The notes: generated by a model not told the origin, from the sequence alone. A DNA stretch of 64,000 nt from Rhodoplanes sp963724735 (GCA_963724735.1 CAVRVX010000016.1:1-64000); one strand, 5' to 3'. Counted from the stretch's first letter, positions 1 through 9,019 are shown. A program made the numbers and translations.

Positions 1-663
1 CGTCGCGAGCAGGTAGAGCTCAGCCAAATCAGCCCGGCTTGCCGGCGGCTTCACATGCCTGACCGTCGCGAAATCGCACTTGAGCGAGGCGAGCAGCGCC
101 CCTTCCGTGCCTCCACGCAGCACCTTGCAAAGGAAGGCGCCGCCCTCCTTGAGCACCTCGCGGGCAAACAGCGCCGCCGCCTCCGCCAGGGCCATGATCT
201 TCAGGTGGTCGGTCTGCCGGTGGCCGGTCGCATTAGCCGCCATGTCCGAAAGCACGAGGTCGGCTTCTCCGTCCAGGATTGCCTTCAACCGGTCGGGGGC
301 GTCCGGCTCGAGGAAATCGAGCGTGAGGATATGCACGCCCGGGAGCGGCGCCATTTCGAGCCGGTCGATCGCGACCACGCGCCCGCTTCCCTTGCCGGCG
401 CCGACCCGCTTGGCCGCGACCTGGCTCCAACCGCCCGGCGCGGCGCCGAGATCGACGACTTTCGCGCCCGCCCGCAGCAGGCGATATTTGTCATCGAGCT
501 CGATCAGCTTGAAGGCCGCGCGCGAGCGGAGGCCCTCGCGCTTGGCGCGTGCCACATAGGGGTCGTTGAGCTGGCGTTCGAGCCAACGCTTTTGCGCCGG
601 CGTTCGGCTCTTCCCGCCCTTCACGCGCGTCTTGAGCGAACGGGTGCTTCGACCTAAATCCAT
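1..663 (-). CDS. rlmE: RlmE/FtsJ 23S rRNA 2'-O-methyltransferase (3' end cut by window edge)
   Basis: Methylates the 2'-O of a uridine in the A loop of 23S rRNA using SAM. The minus-strand frame is open from an ATG at 663 to the window edge (221 residues visible). The SAM-binding motif I reads VVDLGAAPGGWSQVA. The catalytic K-D-K-E tetrad of the family can be followed: K in SRAAFKLIE, D in DLVLSDMAAN, K in FLCKVLRGG, and E in AELYLLA close to the cut edge, so only the last few residues are missing. A basic N-terminus (about 30 residues) precedes the domain, as is common in alphaproteobacteria. It follows the Ppx/GppA gene by 54 bp on the same strand and is probably co-transcribed with it. Family assignment is secure; the stop codon is not seen. 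Confidence 0.93.
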   Translation of the reverse strand, partial: MDLGRSTRSLKTRVKGGKSRTPAQKRWLERQLNDPYVARAKREGLRSRAAFKLIELDDKYRLLRAGAKVVDLGAAPGGWSQVAAKRVGAGKGSGRVVAIDRLEMAPLPGVHILTLDFLEPDAPDRLKAILDGEADLVLSDMAANATGHRQTDHLKIMALAEAAALFAREVLKEGGAFLCKVLRGGTEGALLASLKCDFATVRHVKPPASRADLAELYLLAT

Positions 664-717
664 TGTGTTTTCGCTGGCGCCGTCGTGACCGTCGCCACAT
701 GCCAACTCTGCGCGAGC

Positions 718-1854
718 CTACCGCGCGCCCGCTCCGTCCCACACTTGGTCAGCGCGCATCATCTTGACCAGCATGCCCTCGCGCAGACCACGATCAGCGA
801 CCCGCAGCCGCTGGCACGGAAACGCCCGCCTGATCGCCTCCAGGATGGCGCAGCCCGTCAGCACCAGATCGGCGCGCTCGATGCCAATGCAAGGATTGGC
901 CGCCCGGTCCTGGTAGCTCATAGCCATCAGCCGCTCGATAACCGCGGTGATCTCCTCGGCGCGCAACCAGCACCCGTCGACCTTACGCCGATCGTACCGC
1001 ATGAGGTTGAGGAACACGCCCGCGATCGTCGTCACCGTCCCTGAAGTCCCGAGCATGTGGACGTCGGACAGGTCGCCGCCGTGCGCAGCGGTAAAGTCGG
1101 CAAGCTCGGCGGCCGCCGCCGCCACCATTTCGGCGAACGCCGTGCGCGTCACGGTGATCCCGCCGAAGCGTTCCGCCAAGGTCACCACGCCGAGTGGCAA
1201 CGAAATCCAGCCTTCGATGGCCGGCATGGGCGGGCCGCTGCACGAGGAATCCGAAGGGCCCAGGCGCACCAGCTCGGACGATCCGCCGCCAATGTCGAAC
1301 AGGATTGCCCCGCGCGACTGCGGGTCCATCAGCGGCGTGCAGCCGATCGCGGCCAGCTCGGCCTCGGTCTCCTGATCAACAATTTCGAGATCAAGCCCGA
1401 GCATCTCGCTGACGCGATTGCGAAAATCGGCTCCGTTCTTCGCGCTGCGGCAGGCCTCGGTCGCAATCAAGCGGGCGCGACTGACGCCGCGGCTCAGCAT
1501 CTTTTGACGGCATACGGACAACGCGTCGATCGCCCGATCGATCGCCGCTTCGCTGATCCGGCGGGTAATGGAGACCCCCTCGCCCAGCCGGATGATCCGC
1601 GAAAAGGCGTCGACCACGCGAAAGCCATTCGCGGTCGGACGGGCGACCAAGAGCCGGCAATTATTGGTGCCGAGATCGAGCGCCGCGTAGGTCGGCAACC
1701 GGTATCTCGAGGCGTTGCGCGATCCTGCGGCCGCCTGCGTTGGCGCGAAGGTCTGTCCCTCCGGAAGGGGGGAAAGCCGCGCCCTCTCGCACGCAGGGCC
1801 GCGTAGGCCGGGAACCCGGACCTCCTGGTCCATCGAACGCTTCCTGTCGGCCAA
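718..1854 (-). CDS. Ppx/GppA family exopolyphosphatase / pppGpp phosphohydrolase
   Basis: Member of the ASKHA-fold family that hydrolyses polyphosphate or the 5'-phosphate of pppGpp; which of the two cannot be told from sequence. Visible signatures are the N-terminal phosphate loop YAALDLGTNNCRLLVA, ATEACRSAKNG, the catalytic E-containing VDQETEAELA, and the second loop LFDIGGGSSELV. At 378 aa it is the short form, lacking the C-terminal HD-like domain of E. coli Ppx/GppA (about 500 aa). The first ~50 residues before YAALDLG are low-complexity and the true start could be further in. It lies directly upstream of rlmE on the same strand, a pairing often seen in Hyphomicrobiales. It is divergent from the MFS gene at 2098, leaving about 240 bp for both promoters. 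Confidence 0.88.
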   Translation of the reverse strand: MADRKRSMDQEVRVPGLRGPACERARLSPLPEGQTFAPTQAAAGSRNASRYRLPTYAALDLGTNNCRLLVARPTANGFRVVDAFSRIIRLGEGVSITRRISEAAIDRAIDALSVCRQKMLSRGVSRARLIATEACRSAKNGADFRNRVSEMLGLDLEIVDQETEAELAAIGCTPLMDPQSRGAILFDIGGGSSELVRLGPSDSSCSGPPMPAIEGWISLPLGVVTLAERFGGITVTRTAFAEMVAAAAAELADFTAAHGGDLSDVHMLGTSGTVTTIAGVFLNLMRYDRRKVDGCWLRAEEITAVIERLMAMSYQDRAANPCIGIERADLVLTGCAILEAIRRAFPCQRLRVADRGLREGMLVKMMRADQVWDGAGAR

Positions 1855-2097
1855 AAAGCCTGGGGCGCGGGCTTACCGCGCGCGATGTTGCATCACAACA
1901 AATTCTGGCGAGTGTAACAGCGTCGGGAAGAGACGCAATACGAGCGATGCCATATGCTTGTTCTTGTCGTTGCTCCGCCGACGCTCGGACGCTTCTCCGA
2001 ACGGCCTGCTCTTGGGCGGTGGGAACTCTCGGGTACGCTTTCGGGTTCGAATCGGCCGCCTGTGGTCTCGCCACTCGCTGCTTGGGAGCGGAACGGA

Positions 2098-3321
2098 ATG
2101 ACCGCAGTTACCGAGCTTCCGTTTACCAGGGACCCTTTCGGCGATGCGAAAACGATCGCCTCGGTCAGCGCGGCGCATTTCGTCTCGCATGTGTACATTC
2201 TTCTCCTGCCGCCCCTGTTCGAGGTCATCCGCGCCGACTTCCAGGTCAGCTACACCGAGCTTGGCTTGGCGCTTGTCGCCTTCAATGCGCTGACAGCGAC
2301 ATTCCAGACGCCGGCCGGTTTTCTCGTCGACCAGATCGGCGCGCGCGTCGTGCTGATCGCCGGCCTGCTCCTGGGCACGCTCGCCGTCGTGGTCGCGGGC
2401 CTCGCGACCTCCTTCTGGGCGTTCGTCGCGATGTTCGGGCTCGCCGGGCTCGGCAACGCCGTCTATCACCCGGCCGACTATGCGATGCTCTCCGACCGGG
2501 TGGCGAACGAGCGCATCGGACAAGCCTTTTCCATTCATACCTTCGCGGGGATGCTGGGCGGGGCGGTTGCCCCCGGCCTGTTGCTGTTTCTCTACGGCTT
2601 GGCCGGCTGGCGCGGCGCGTTCGTGGCGATTTCGCTCCTCGGCATCATCGCCGCGGCTGCGCTCGCCCTGTTGCGCGACAGGGCCGCGCCGCACGAGCAC
2701 ATCGCCGTCGAGCCCGCCCCGGCGAACGGACCGACATCGCTCGCTCTCCTGATTTCGCCCATCATCCTGCTGAATTTCGCGTTCTTCACGCTGTTCGCTT
2801 TCTGCAATGGGGGCCTGATCACCTATTCGGTGGTCGCGCTGACCGCTGCCCACGGCACGCCGCTCGCGGTCGGCAACCTGGCGCTTTCGGGGTTTCTGCT
2901 CCTGAATGCCGCCGGGGTGTTGCTGGGCGGGTTGCTGCTCGGGCGCGTCAGTCCAGCCATTGTCACGGCAGCGACCATGGGTGCCTTCGCGTTGCTGGCG
3001 GCGGCGCTGGGGCTGTTCAATCTCGGGACCGCCGCCACCGTGGGCGCGATGAGCTTCGCCGGACTTGCGGCCGGCATGGCGATGCCCTCGCGCGACATGA
3101 TGGTGCGGGCGGTGACGCCGCCCGGCTCGTTCGGCAAGGTGTTCGGCTTCGTCACCACCGGTTTCAACTTTGCCGGCGTCCTGGTGCCGCTGTTTTTCGG
3201 CCCGTTGATGGACCATGGACATCCGGTGGCGGTGTTCATGCTGACCGCTGCGGTTTCCCTGCTCGCGGTCGCGACCATCGCCGGCGTGCGCCGACGACGC
3301 GACGCGGCAACGCCGACGTGA
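2098..3321 (+). CDS. MFS transporter (Fsr-like)
   Basis: Major facilitator superfamily permease of 407 aa with about twelve hydrophobic segments; inner membrane. The sequence YHPADYAMLSDRV with the preceding FGLAGLGNAV resembles the fosmidomycin-resistance (Fsr) and related efflux branch of MFS proteins, where a similar 'HP' motif is kept; substrate unknown. The reading frame is open further upstream (to 1954), but those 48 residues are not MFS-like. The ATG at 2098 follows a GGGAGCGGA ribosome-binding sequence and starts a normal cytoplasmic N-terminus, so I chose it. Stands alone on the plus strand, divergent from the Ppx/GppA gene. Confidence 0.85.
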   Translation: MTAVTELPFTRDPFGDAKTIASVSAAHFVSHVYILLLPPLFEVIRADFQVSYTELGLALVAFNALTATFQTPAGFLVDQIGARVVLIAGLLLGTLAVVVAGLATSFWAFVAMFGLAGLGNAVYHPADYAMLSDRVANERIGQAFSIHTFAGMLGGAVAPGLLLFLYGLAGWRGAFVAISLLGIIAAAALALLRDRAAPHEHIAVEPAPANGPTSLALLISPIILLNFAFFTLFAFCNGGLITYSVVALTAAHGTPLAVGNLALSGFLLLNAAGVLLGGLLLGRVSPAIVTAATMGAFALLAAALGLFNLGTAATVGAMSFAGLAAGMAMPSRDMMVRAVTPPGSFGKVFGFVTTGFNFAGVLVPLFFGPLMDHGHPVAVFMLTAAVSLLAVATIAGVRRRRDAATPT

Positions 3322-3483
3322 TCGATGTCGTCTGCATTCCGTAAAATTGTCCTGCGTCAAGGTGAACGACGCAGGTGCGGACACCATGGCGGGTGCCCGA
3401 TTGGCAGGCCGGAATCGCTCCGCTAGTTTGGCTGCGTTGCGGCACCCCGCTCGGATCGGGTGATCGAACTCATGGAGGCCATT

Positions 3484-4062
3484 ATGCAATCCATCACAGC
3501 CCCTCTCGCGGGCCCATCGCTCCTGCATACGCTCGCGAAGAACTGGTGGCTCGTCTTGTTGCGCGGAATCGTATCGATCCTGTTCGGCATCGTCGCGTTC
3601 ATGTGGCCGGGCCTGACGCTCGTCACGCTCGTCCTGTTCTACGGCGCCTTCGCCCTGGTGGACGGGGTGATCGCCTTGGCGTCCGCGTTCAGCAAGAACC
3701 GGCCGGCCCCAGCCTGGTGGATGATCATTGTGGGCCTTGCCGGAATCGGCGCCGGCATCATCACCTTCCTGTGGCCCGGCATAACCGCGCTCGTGCTGAT
3801 CATCTTCATCGGGGCCTGGGCGCTCGTTCACGGCATTTTCGAGATCATCGGCGCGATTAGGTTGCGCAAGGAGATCGACAACGAGTGGTGGCTGATCTTG
3901 GCCGGCATCATTTCGGTGCTGTTCGGCCTTTTGGTGCTGATCGCCCCCGGCCCGGGCGCGCTCGGCCTGATCTGGGCGATCGCCGCCTATTCCATCGCGT
4001 TCGGCATTCTGCTGATCGGCTTTTCGCTCAGGCTGCGCAAGCACCGGTCGGTCGAGGTCTAG
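3484..4062 (+). CDS. HdeD family acid-resistance membrane protein (DUF308)
   Basis: Small inner-membrane protein of 192 aa made of about six transmembrane helices in three repeated pairs. The repeated pattern of W-W, L-FG-AF-WP and FGAWALV-G is that of HdeD/DUF308 proteins: LVLLRGIVSILFGIVAFMWPG, then IGAGIITFLWPGITAL, then LAGIISVLFGLLVLIAPGPG. HdeD in E. coli helps acid resistance at high cell density; the role in alphaproteobacteria is not established. The ATG at 3484 is preceded by GGAGG at a proper distance and was preferred over ATGs 15-24 bases upstream. It is monocistronic, preceded by about 160 bp of non-coding DNA. Confidence 0.9.
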   Translation: MQSITAPLAGPSLLHTLAKNWWLVLLRGIVSILFGIVAFMWPGLTLVTLVLFYGAFALVDGVIALASAFSKNRPAPAWWMIIVGLAGIGAGIITFLWPGITALVLIIFIGAWALVHGIFEIIGAIRLRKEIDNEWWLILAGIISVLFGLLVLIAPGPGALGLIWAIAAYSIAFGILLIGFSLRLRKHRSVEV

Positions 4063-4307
4063 GCGTCAGGCCTCGCGATAGCGTCGGCGCCAAGGGTCGA
4101 TTTGCCGAGCGCGCGAGAGGCCGCGCTTCGGCGGAACACAACTTGGCGCGCGGACGCTCGGAGGTGGCGACGGCGGATGGCCGCAGCGTTTTTTCGGTTG
4201 TGCAGCCCGCCGCTCCGCCCTATGTGACGGGGCGCGCGCAAACCGGGTCGCCGGGCGACTCGGCAATTCCAGCCGCGCACGGCCGGCCGTATCCAGCGCG
4301 CCCGCGT

Positions 4308-4381
4308 TGGGGGATAGTTTAATGGTAGAACAGCGGACTCTGACTCCGTTAGTCTAGGTTCAAATCCTAGTCCCCCAGCCA
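4308..4381 (+). tRNA. tRNA-Gln (anticodon CTG)
   Basis: A full cloverleaf can be folded. Acceptor arms TGGGGGA (4308-4314) and TCCCCCA (4371-4377) pair perfectly. The anticodon stem 4333-4337/4345-4349 has one G-T pair and a loop CTCTGAC, giving anticodon CTG (4340-4342), which reads CAG (Gln). The T loop is GGTTCAAATCC. Discriminator base G is at 4378 and an encoded CCA at 4379-4381. A weak first pair (U1-A72) is typical of tRNA-Gln. Confidence 0.97.
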
Positions 4382-4588
4382 ACGTCGGCCCAAATTCCTT
4401 AAGAACGGACGAGAGACAGGAACCCGCCGCATGGCCAGTGACGGCGCCGTTGTGCTGTCCCCACAACGCCCGCAAGCCCCTGGTCAAAGCCTCGGGTCTC
4501 TTTCCTTTAGAGATTGCGTTCTCTGCCGCGTTGATTCGCTCCGGCATCGCGGATTGAGGCGAGCAATTTTTTCCCAGTATGAAAGGAG

Positions 4589-4611
4589 GCCCGGCGCGGG
4601 CCGCGCCGGGC
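4589..4611. repeat. Perfect 23-nt GC palindrome
   Basis: Two 11-nt arms (GCCCGGCGCGG and its exact complement) around a single central G, between tRNA-Gln and the IS630 element. There is no T-run on either side, so it is not a standard terminator. The rest of 4382-4620 shows no convincing gene. Confidence 0.6.
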
Positions 4612-4620
4612 AGTGCGTAA

Positions 4621-5764
4621 TATACCCCGTTCACGTCATGACCCGAAAATCCTTTGGGTTGATGACGCGGAAATTGTCGGTGACCGAATTACAAAGGTCC
4701 GCCCAATTCCCCGGAACCTTTCCACGCAGAAAACTGAGCGTCGCATCGGCGAACTGGGCGCAAGTTGCGTAGCACTTGTTGTGAGTGACGTTTCTGTGCA
4801 TGAGGCCCCATAACCGTTCGATCGGGTTCAAGTGCGGGCAATACGTTGGGATGAAGTGCAGCTTGATGCGTCGTCCCGGCAGGGCCAACCATTCCTGCAC
4901 GAGCTTGGCATGATGATAACGCGCGTTGTCCAAGAAAACATGGATGAGCGCCAGCATCGGATAGAGCGCCTCGATCGATTGCAGCAGCCTGATCGTCGAG
5001 GCGGCGTCGATGGTCAGGGCCTCGATCATCCGGGTTTGTCCGGTCTCCAGGTCGATCGCGCCGTGAATGTTGATGCGTTGACGCCCGCTCGTCTGCTCGA
5101 TCGCGAGCTTCTCTTGGCTCGGCGCCCAGCAGCCGACAGGCCGCGCCGCATGGGTCGGATGCACGGCGTCCGCAAACAGCACGGCCTCGTCGTCGCCCAA
5201 GGAATTCAGCAGCTTTTCGTAGCCCTCAATGAAAGCCTTCTGCTTTTCTTCGTCGAGCTTGCGCGGGATGACATTGGGTTTGTGATATTCGAGCCCCAGG
5301 CGATGCAACAACGCGATCAGTCCTGACCGGCCTTCGTAAACGACGCCGAATTCATTCTCGATCCAGGCGCCGACCTGGCGCGTTGTGCGCGGTAAGGCCG
5401 TGGCGACCCAGGCTTTCAGCTTTTCCTGTTGCTCGCCGCTCAACTGGCAAGCGCTGCCCTCGTAGCTGAAGTTCGTCAACCCCTCGATCCCATCCTCTTC
5501 ATACAGGCGATACCAAGTGCGGATGGTGTCGTCGTCCAGCAACAGGACCTTCGCAATCGCCTCGCAGCTCATCCCATCGTCTAGCAACACCAGCGCGTTC
5601 GCACGTCGGGCCAGACGATGAGCGGCCGACCCGTCCCGAGCCAACTCGATCAGGTTTTGCCGCAATTCTATGTCCAGAAAGCCGGGCCGTATCATCCGTT
5701 CGGTAAATCCGGATCGCGCCGTTTGGCAAGGGGGGTCTTCGGATTCTCGCGGAGTCGGGGTATA
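4621..5764 (-). mobile_element. IS630-family insertion sequence, complete
   Basis: A 1.14-kb element with terminal inverted repeats that both start TATACCCCG (left at 4621, complement at 5756-5764) and continue with scattered matches, for example CCGAA about 20 bases in. TA dinucleotides at both tips fit the TA target duplication of IS630/Tc1-like elements. It carries one transposase gene that fills nearly the whole element and whose stop codon is 10 bp from the left tip. It appears structurally intact. It does not visibly interrupt a gene. Confidence 0.85.
4631..5695 (-). CDS. IS630 family transposase
   Basis: DDE transposase of 354 aa. The N-terminal third holds a helix-turn-helix region (ARRANALVLLDDGMSCEAI onward, then TIRTWYRLYEEDGIEGL). 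The C-terminal catalytic domain shows the IS630 DDE residues: first D in VLFADAVHPTH, second D in IHVFLDNARYHHAK, and E in CPHLNPIERLWGLMH. The frame is open beyond the element's right end (to 5794), but the upstream codons read through the inverted repeat. The ATG at 5695 begins a natural N-terminus (MIRPGFLDIEL). No frameshift or internal stop is seen, so it may still be active. Confidence 0.92.
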   Translation of the reverse strand: MIRPGFLDIELRQNLIELARDGSAAHRLARRANALVLLDDGMSCEAIAKVLLLDDDTIRTWYRLYEEDGIEGLTNFSYEGSACQLSGEQQEKLKAWVATALPRTTRQVGAWIENEFGVVYEGRSGLIALLHRLGLEYHKPNVIPRKLDEEKQKAFIEGYEKLLNSLGDDEAVLFADAVHPTHAARPVGCWAPSQEKLAIEQTSGRQRINIHGAIDLETGQTRMIEALTIDAASTIRLLQSIEALYPMLALIHVFLDNARYHHAKLVQEWLALPGRRIKLHFIPTYCPHLNPIERLWGLMHRNVTHNKCYATCAQFADATLSFLRGKVPGNWADLCNSVTDNFRVINPKDFRVMT

Positions 5765-6292
5765 CCAAAAGTTCTTCTTTTTCAAACGATCCAAAATAGG
5801 CGGCGCGGGTCCCCCCGAGATTGCTCCAGATCAATATTTGGCGAGTTCTTTGCCGCCCCTTTGCACCGGCCGTGACAGCGATATGCGCGACGCCGGACAT
5901 CTCCGCCGAACCCTGCGATCGCTCGTCGTGCGGGGCGCGCGACGCCGCCGCGCCTGGAATTTGCCGGCCTCTATTGCTTATTGCTGGGCGAGCCAGGCCA
6001 AGGTGATCTCGGCCGACATTCGCCAATACCGGCTGTTGGCCATGATCGCGTGCGGATCCCCCTTGAGAACGTGCTTTTCGGCCGATGTTCTGAGAGATGC
6101 GCAGACGATCGCGAGGACTGGTCGTCTGCACCCGATGCGCCAGAGGGTCGCGCGCCCATTTTCCCACCATGTTCTGTGTCCATGATTTTGCTTTCCGCGC
6201 TGGGACGGGCGGACACCCGGTTGCTGGCTTGTGAGACCGGATCGATGTCGAGGGAGGCATGCCGTTACGGTTAAGGCGGCGGCCTGGCTTTC
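5765..6292. other. 528-bp stretch without a recognisable gene
   Basis: Lies between the IS630 right end and the radical SAM gene. Open frames exist on both strands, but none shows a family motif, a good ribosome-binding site or a coherent N-terminus. On the minus strand at 5978-6043 a short frame starting MANSRYWRMSAE recalls small rhizobial ORFan proteins, but it is only 21 residues long. The last 30 bases contain GGGAGGC-type purines just before 6293, which may serve the next gene. Confidence 0.4.
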
Positions 6293-7273
6293 ATGACCGT
6301 CTTCTCCGACAAAGCGCCGCAAGGTGACGAGGCCGCGAAAACGTTAGAACCCGCCTATCGGCGGCTCGCGCGCGCGGGTCTGCTCGCCGAGCGCGCCCGC
6401 GAAGCGTGGCTGCATTTGAGAGATTGCGACCTGTGCGCCCGTTATTGTCATTCTGACCGAATCGCGGATGTCCGCGGCGCCGTCTGCCGGACGGGCGAAC
6501 GCGCTCTGGTCTATTCGGCCGGCCCGCATCACGGCGAAGAGGATTGCCTGAGGGGGACGCGCGGCTCGGGCACGATCTTTTTCTCGTTCTGCAATCTGCG
6601 CTGCGTCTATTGTCAGAACTGGGACATCAGCTGGCGCGGCGAAGGACGCGAGGTATCGACCGAGGAACTCGCCGCCATCATGCTCAGGCTGCAGGCGAAC
6701 GGCTGCCACAACATCAACTTCGTCACCCCGAGCCATGTCGTCGCCCAGATCATAGCGGCCGTCGATCTTGCCGCCGCCGAGGGCCTTGCCCTGCCTCTTG
6801 TCTACAACACTGGGGGCTACGACAGCCCTGAGGCGCTGGCCCTGCTCGATGGCGTGATCGACATCTACATGCCGGACATGAAGTACGGCGACGCGAAGCT
6901 GGCTCATCGGTATTCGCATGTCCGAGACTATGTGCGGGTCAATCAGGCGGCCGTAAGGGAGATGCATCGCCAAGTGGGCGATCTGGCGATCGACGAGCAA
7001 GGCTTGGCGTGGCGCGGCCTGCTCGTTCGGCACCTCGTGCTGCCCAACCGCGTCGCCGGGTCGGAAGAGGTGTTGCGCTTCCTCGCCGAAGATATTTCGC
7101 CGAACACCTATCTCAACATCATGGACCAGTACCGCCCCTGCTATCGCGCGGGCGACGATCCCGTATTGGAGCGGCCCATCGACGCGCAGGAATTTCAGGA
7201 AACGCTGGCGCTTGCGCGCCGCTATGGCCTTGATCGGATTGATGGCGGCCACCACCAGCCGCGGCGCATTTGA
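6293..7273 (+). CDS. Radical SAM protein, PflA-like (COG1313 type)
   Basis: Protein of 326 aa with the radical SAM cluster motif CNLRCVYC (CX3CX2C) that binds a [4Fe-4S] cluster and cleaves SAM. A second, N-terminal cysteine group, CDLCARYC, precedes it and may hold another cluster; this pair of motifs is typical of the COG1313 'uncharacterised Fe-S protein PflX' branch. YNTGGYDSPEAL and DIYMPDMKYGD match the SAM-binding barrel of PflA-like activases. No pyruvate-formate lyase or other glycyl-radical enzyme is nearby, so its target is unknown. The ATG at 6293 starts a natural N-terminus. It stands alone on the plus strand. Confidence 0.88.
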   Translation: MTVFSDKAPQGDEAAKTLEPAYRRLARAGLLAERAREAWLHLRDCDLCARYCHSDRIADVRGAVCRTGERALVYSAGPHHGEEDCLRGTRGSGTIFFSFCNLRCVYCQNWDISWRGEGREVSTEELAAIMLRLQANGCHNINFVTPSHVVAQIIAAVDLAAAEGLALPLVYNTGGYDSPEALALLDGVIDIYMPDMKYGDAKLAHRYSHVRDYVRVNQAAVREMHRQVGDLAIDEQGLAWRGLLVRHLVLPNRVAGSEEVLRFLAEDISPNTYLNIMDQYRPCYRAGDDPVLERPIDAQEFQETLALARRYGLDRIDGGHHQPRRI

Positions 7274-7569
7274 CCGGACAGCCTGCGATTTGAAACTTTT
7301 CGCGGATCGAAGACCACGCCGTAAACAGCGCGCGCCTGAGCGCCAATCCAGTCGGTTCCACTCGTCGACAGACTTCATCGCAAAATCAGCGGTTGTTCCC
7401 CGCCGCGAAGCCGCCACTCACCTGCACAGTGGGGCGGCTATTCGCTCGACCCCGTCGTGGCCCGGCCAAGGCAATAGAAAAACGTGCATGTGGCCGATTT
7501 GCCACCTTTGCCGGGGCAAAAGTCCATAGAGTGATTTGGGCTTTCGGTTACCCGGAGGGAGGGGCTGTT

Positions 7570-8355
7570 ATGAAAAAGCTCCTGGCAACTATCGCTGTTC
7601 TCGGTCTGGCAGGCGCGGCCTCGGCGGCCGATCTCGGTCCTGTCCCGGTCCGACCCGTGTTGTTCATGCCGGCCTACAACTGGAGCGGCTGCTATCTCGG
7701 CGGCTATCTCGGCGTGGCCTGGACCGCAGAGACCGTTCGCGTGAACGACATCAGCGGCTACAACAACCTTCCGTGGGACGTTTGGCAGTACAGCACGGGC
7801 AACAGCCTTCTTGGCGGCGGCACCGCGGGCTGTAACTGGCAGCCGATCGGCTCGCGGCTCGTGGCCGGCGTCGAGGGCGAATTCGGCTATCTGAGAATTA
7901 CCGGTTCTGGGGCTGACCCGAACGCCATTTTCACCAACATCCAGTCTTCAACCAAGGTCGGCGACTGGTACGGCATGCTGACCGGCCGGTTTGGCTATGC
8001 CTGGGATCGCGTCCTCGGCTACGTCAAGGGCGGCGCAGCCTTTGTCGAAGTCCAGACGACGGTGACCGACCCGATCGTCAATCCGAACTATATCGCGCAA
8101 GCAAGCGAGACCAAGGCGACATGGACCTTGGGCGGCGGCCTCGAATGGGCCTTCTATTACAATTGGAGCGTGAAAGCCGAGTATATGTTCATCGGCTTCG
8201 ATCACACCCGTGCTTGCGGCTACAATGCCAATGCCTTGGTCACCGGGCTCGGGCAGTATTGCTGGAACCATCAGCTGGATGGTCTCCACACGGCCAAGAT
8301 CGGCCTGAACTATCGATTCGGCGGTGACGCCGTCCCGGTGATCGCGCGGTACTGA
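7570..8355 (+). CDS. Outer-membrane beta-barrel porin-family protein (Omp25/31-like)
   Basis: Protein of 261 aa exported by a clear Sec signal peptide (MKKLLATIAVLGLAGAASA, cleavage before AD). The mature part starts with the proline-rich linker PVPVRPVLFMPAYNWSGCY and then GGYLG, the usual opening of rhizobial Omp25/Omp31-type 8-stranded barrels. Alternating aromatic/glycine strands follow (YGMLTGRFGYAWDRVLGYVKGG), then WTLGGGLEWAF, and the protein ends in KIGLNYRFGG with a short tail ending in Y rather than F. The start follows a very strong GGAGGGAGG ribosome-binding site. Three cysteines in the mature part are unusual for such barrels. A GC hairpin at 8391 ends the unit. Confidence 0.88.
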   Translation: MKKLLATIAVLGLAGAASAADLGPVPVRPVLFMPAYNWSGCYLGGYLGVAWTAETVRVNDISGYNNLPWDVWQYSTGNSLLGGGTAGCNWQPIGSRLVAGVEGEFGYLRITGSGADPNAIFTNIQSSTKVGDWYGMLTGRFGYAWDRVLGYVKGGAAFVEVQTTVTDPIVNPNYIAQASETKATWTLGGGLEWAFYYNWSVKAEYMFIGFDHTRACGYNANALVTGLGQYCWNHQLDGLHTAKIGLNYRFGGDAVPVIARY

Positions 8356-8390
8356 TGCTGGCCGACGCGTTCCCGTCCGACAGAAACAGA

Positions 8391-8420
8391 AGGGCCGCCA
8401 GCGGCGGCCCTTGCTTGTGG
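8391..8420 (+). terminator. Probable rho-independent terminator of the porin gene
   Basis: Perfect 9-bp stem AGGGCCGCC (8391-8399) with GGCGGCCCT (8403-8411) around a 3-nt loop, followed by the T-rich TGCTTGTGG. It sits 36 bp after the porin stop codon. Confidence 0.65.
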
Positions 8421-8535
8421 CTTCGATCCATCGTGACGTTGTTCAGTAATAGGGAAGCGGGCCATTATCCTGCATGACACTCTCCGGCATTTGACTGTCC
8501 TGAAGTTTGAATAGTGCGGCGCAGCGCGTTAGTTA

Positions 8536-8551
8536 TGTGACCCAAGTCACA
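8536..8551. promoter_or_regulatory. CRP-type site TGTGA-N6-TCACA
   Basis: Perfect two-fold CRP/Fnr-superfamily consensus, TGTGACCCAAGTCACA. Unusually, it lies between the 3' ends of two convergent genes (porin terminator at 8411, secreted-protein stop at 8603), so no obvious promoter belongs to it. A second perfect copy is at 9090. Confidence 0.5.
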
Positions 8552-8602
8552 ATTTAAACCGCCTGACAGCCGCCTTTTTTGGCGCAACCACAGGGGCGGC
8601 GT

Positions 8603-9019
8603 TCAGCGAGCCTTCGAAGAGAGCGGCAGGCCGCGCGATATGGAGCCCGCGAACTCGTTTTGTCGTACGGTCAATAATCGGCTGTCGCGATCGCAGGGAA
8701 CCCTGACGCGCTCAATCTCACTGAGATGGACCAAGCTTTGATCGGCGCCGATCACCACGGTCCCGCCCTTGATCGTCTCGCGCCAACAGGAATTCATGTA
8801 TGCGAGCACGATCGATCCCTTGGAGCCAAGCTTGATCACTTTGCCCGGCGCGACATAGTCCATGAACTCGACGCCGACGATCTTTCCGCTCACCTCTTCG
8901 ACCACCGCGACCGGCGCCTGAGCAATCTGCGCAAGCGACGGCGACGCTGCGAAGAGCACGATGCCGCTGGCAATCACGAAGCTCGTCATGACGCCCGCGA
9001 ATTTCTGCCAAAGTGTCAT
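8603..9019 (-). CDS. Secreted protein of unknown function (FecR-like fold possible)
   Basis: Protein of 138 aa. A Sec signal peptide is clear (cytoplasmic MTLWQKFAG, hydrophobic core VMTSFVIASGIVLFAASP, cleavage near SLAQ). The mature part is mostly beta-strand-like: VSGKIVGVEFMDYVAPGKVIKLG followed by GSIVLAYMNSCWRETIKGG recalls periplasmic FecR-type beta-solenoid domains, but I do not claim membership. Two cysteines (NSCWRE and RVPCDRD) could form a disulfide. The ATG follows GGAGGATGTCGCG. A perfect CRP-type site lies 71 bp upstream of the start, so cAMP- or Fnr/CRP-family control is plausible. Function unknown. Confidence 0.7.
   Translation of the reverse strand: MTLWQKFAGVMTSFVIASGIVLFAASPSLAQIAQAPVAVVEEVSGKIVGVEFMDYVAPGKVIKLGSKGSIVLAYMNSCWRETIKGGTVVIGADQSLVHLSEIERVRVPCDRDSRLLTVRQNEFAGSISRGLPLSSKAR

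Noticed and set aside
1873..4044. 723-codon open frame on the minus strand opposite the MFS and HdeD genes
   Set aside because: Composition is that of antisense of a GC-rich gene (Asp/Gln/Arg/His-rich, no motif); the plus-strand products are clear membrane families.
5978..6043. Short minus-strand frame resembling small rhizobial ORFans
   Set aside because: Only about 21 residues; similarity is an impression that cannot be tested here.
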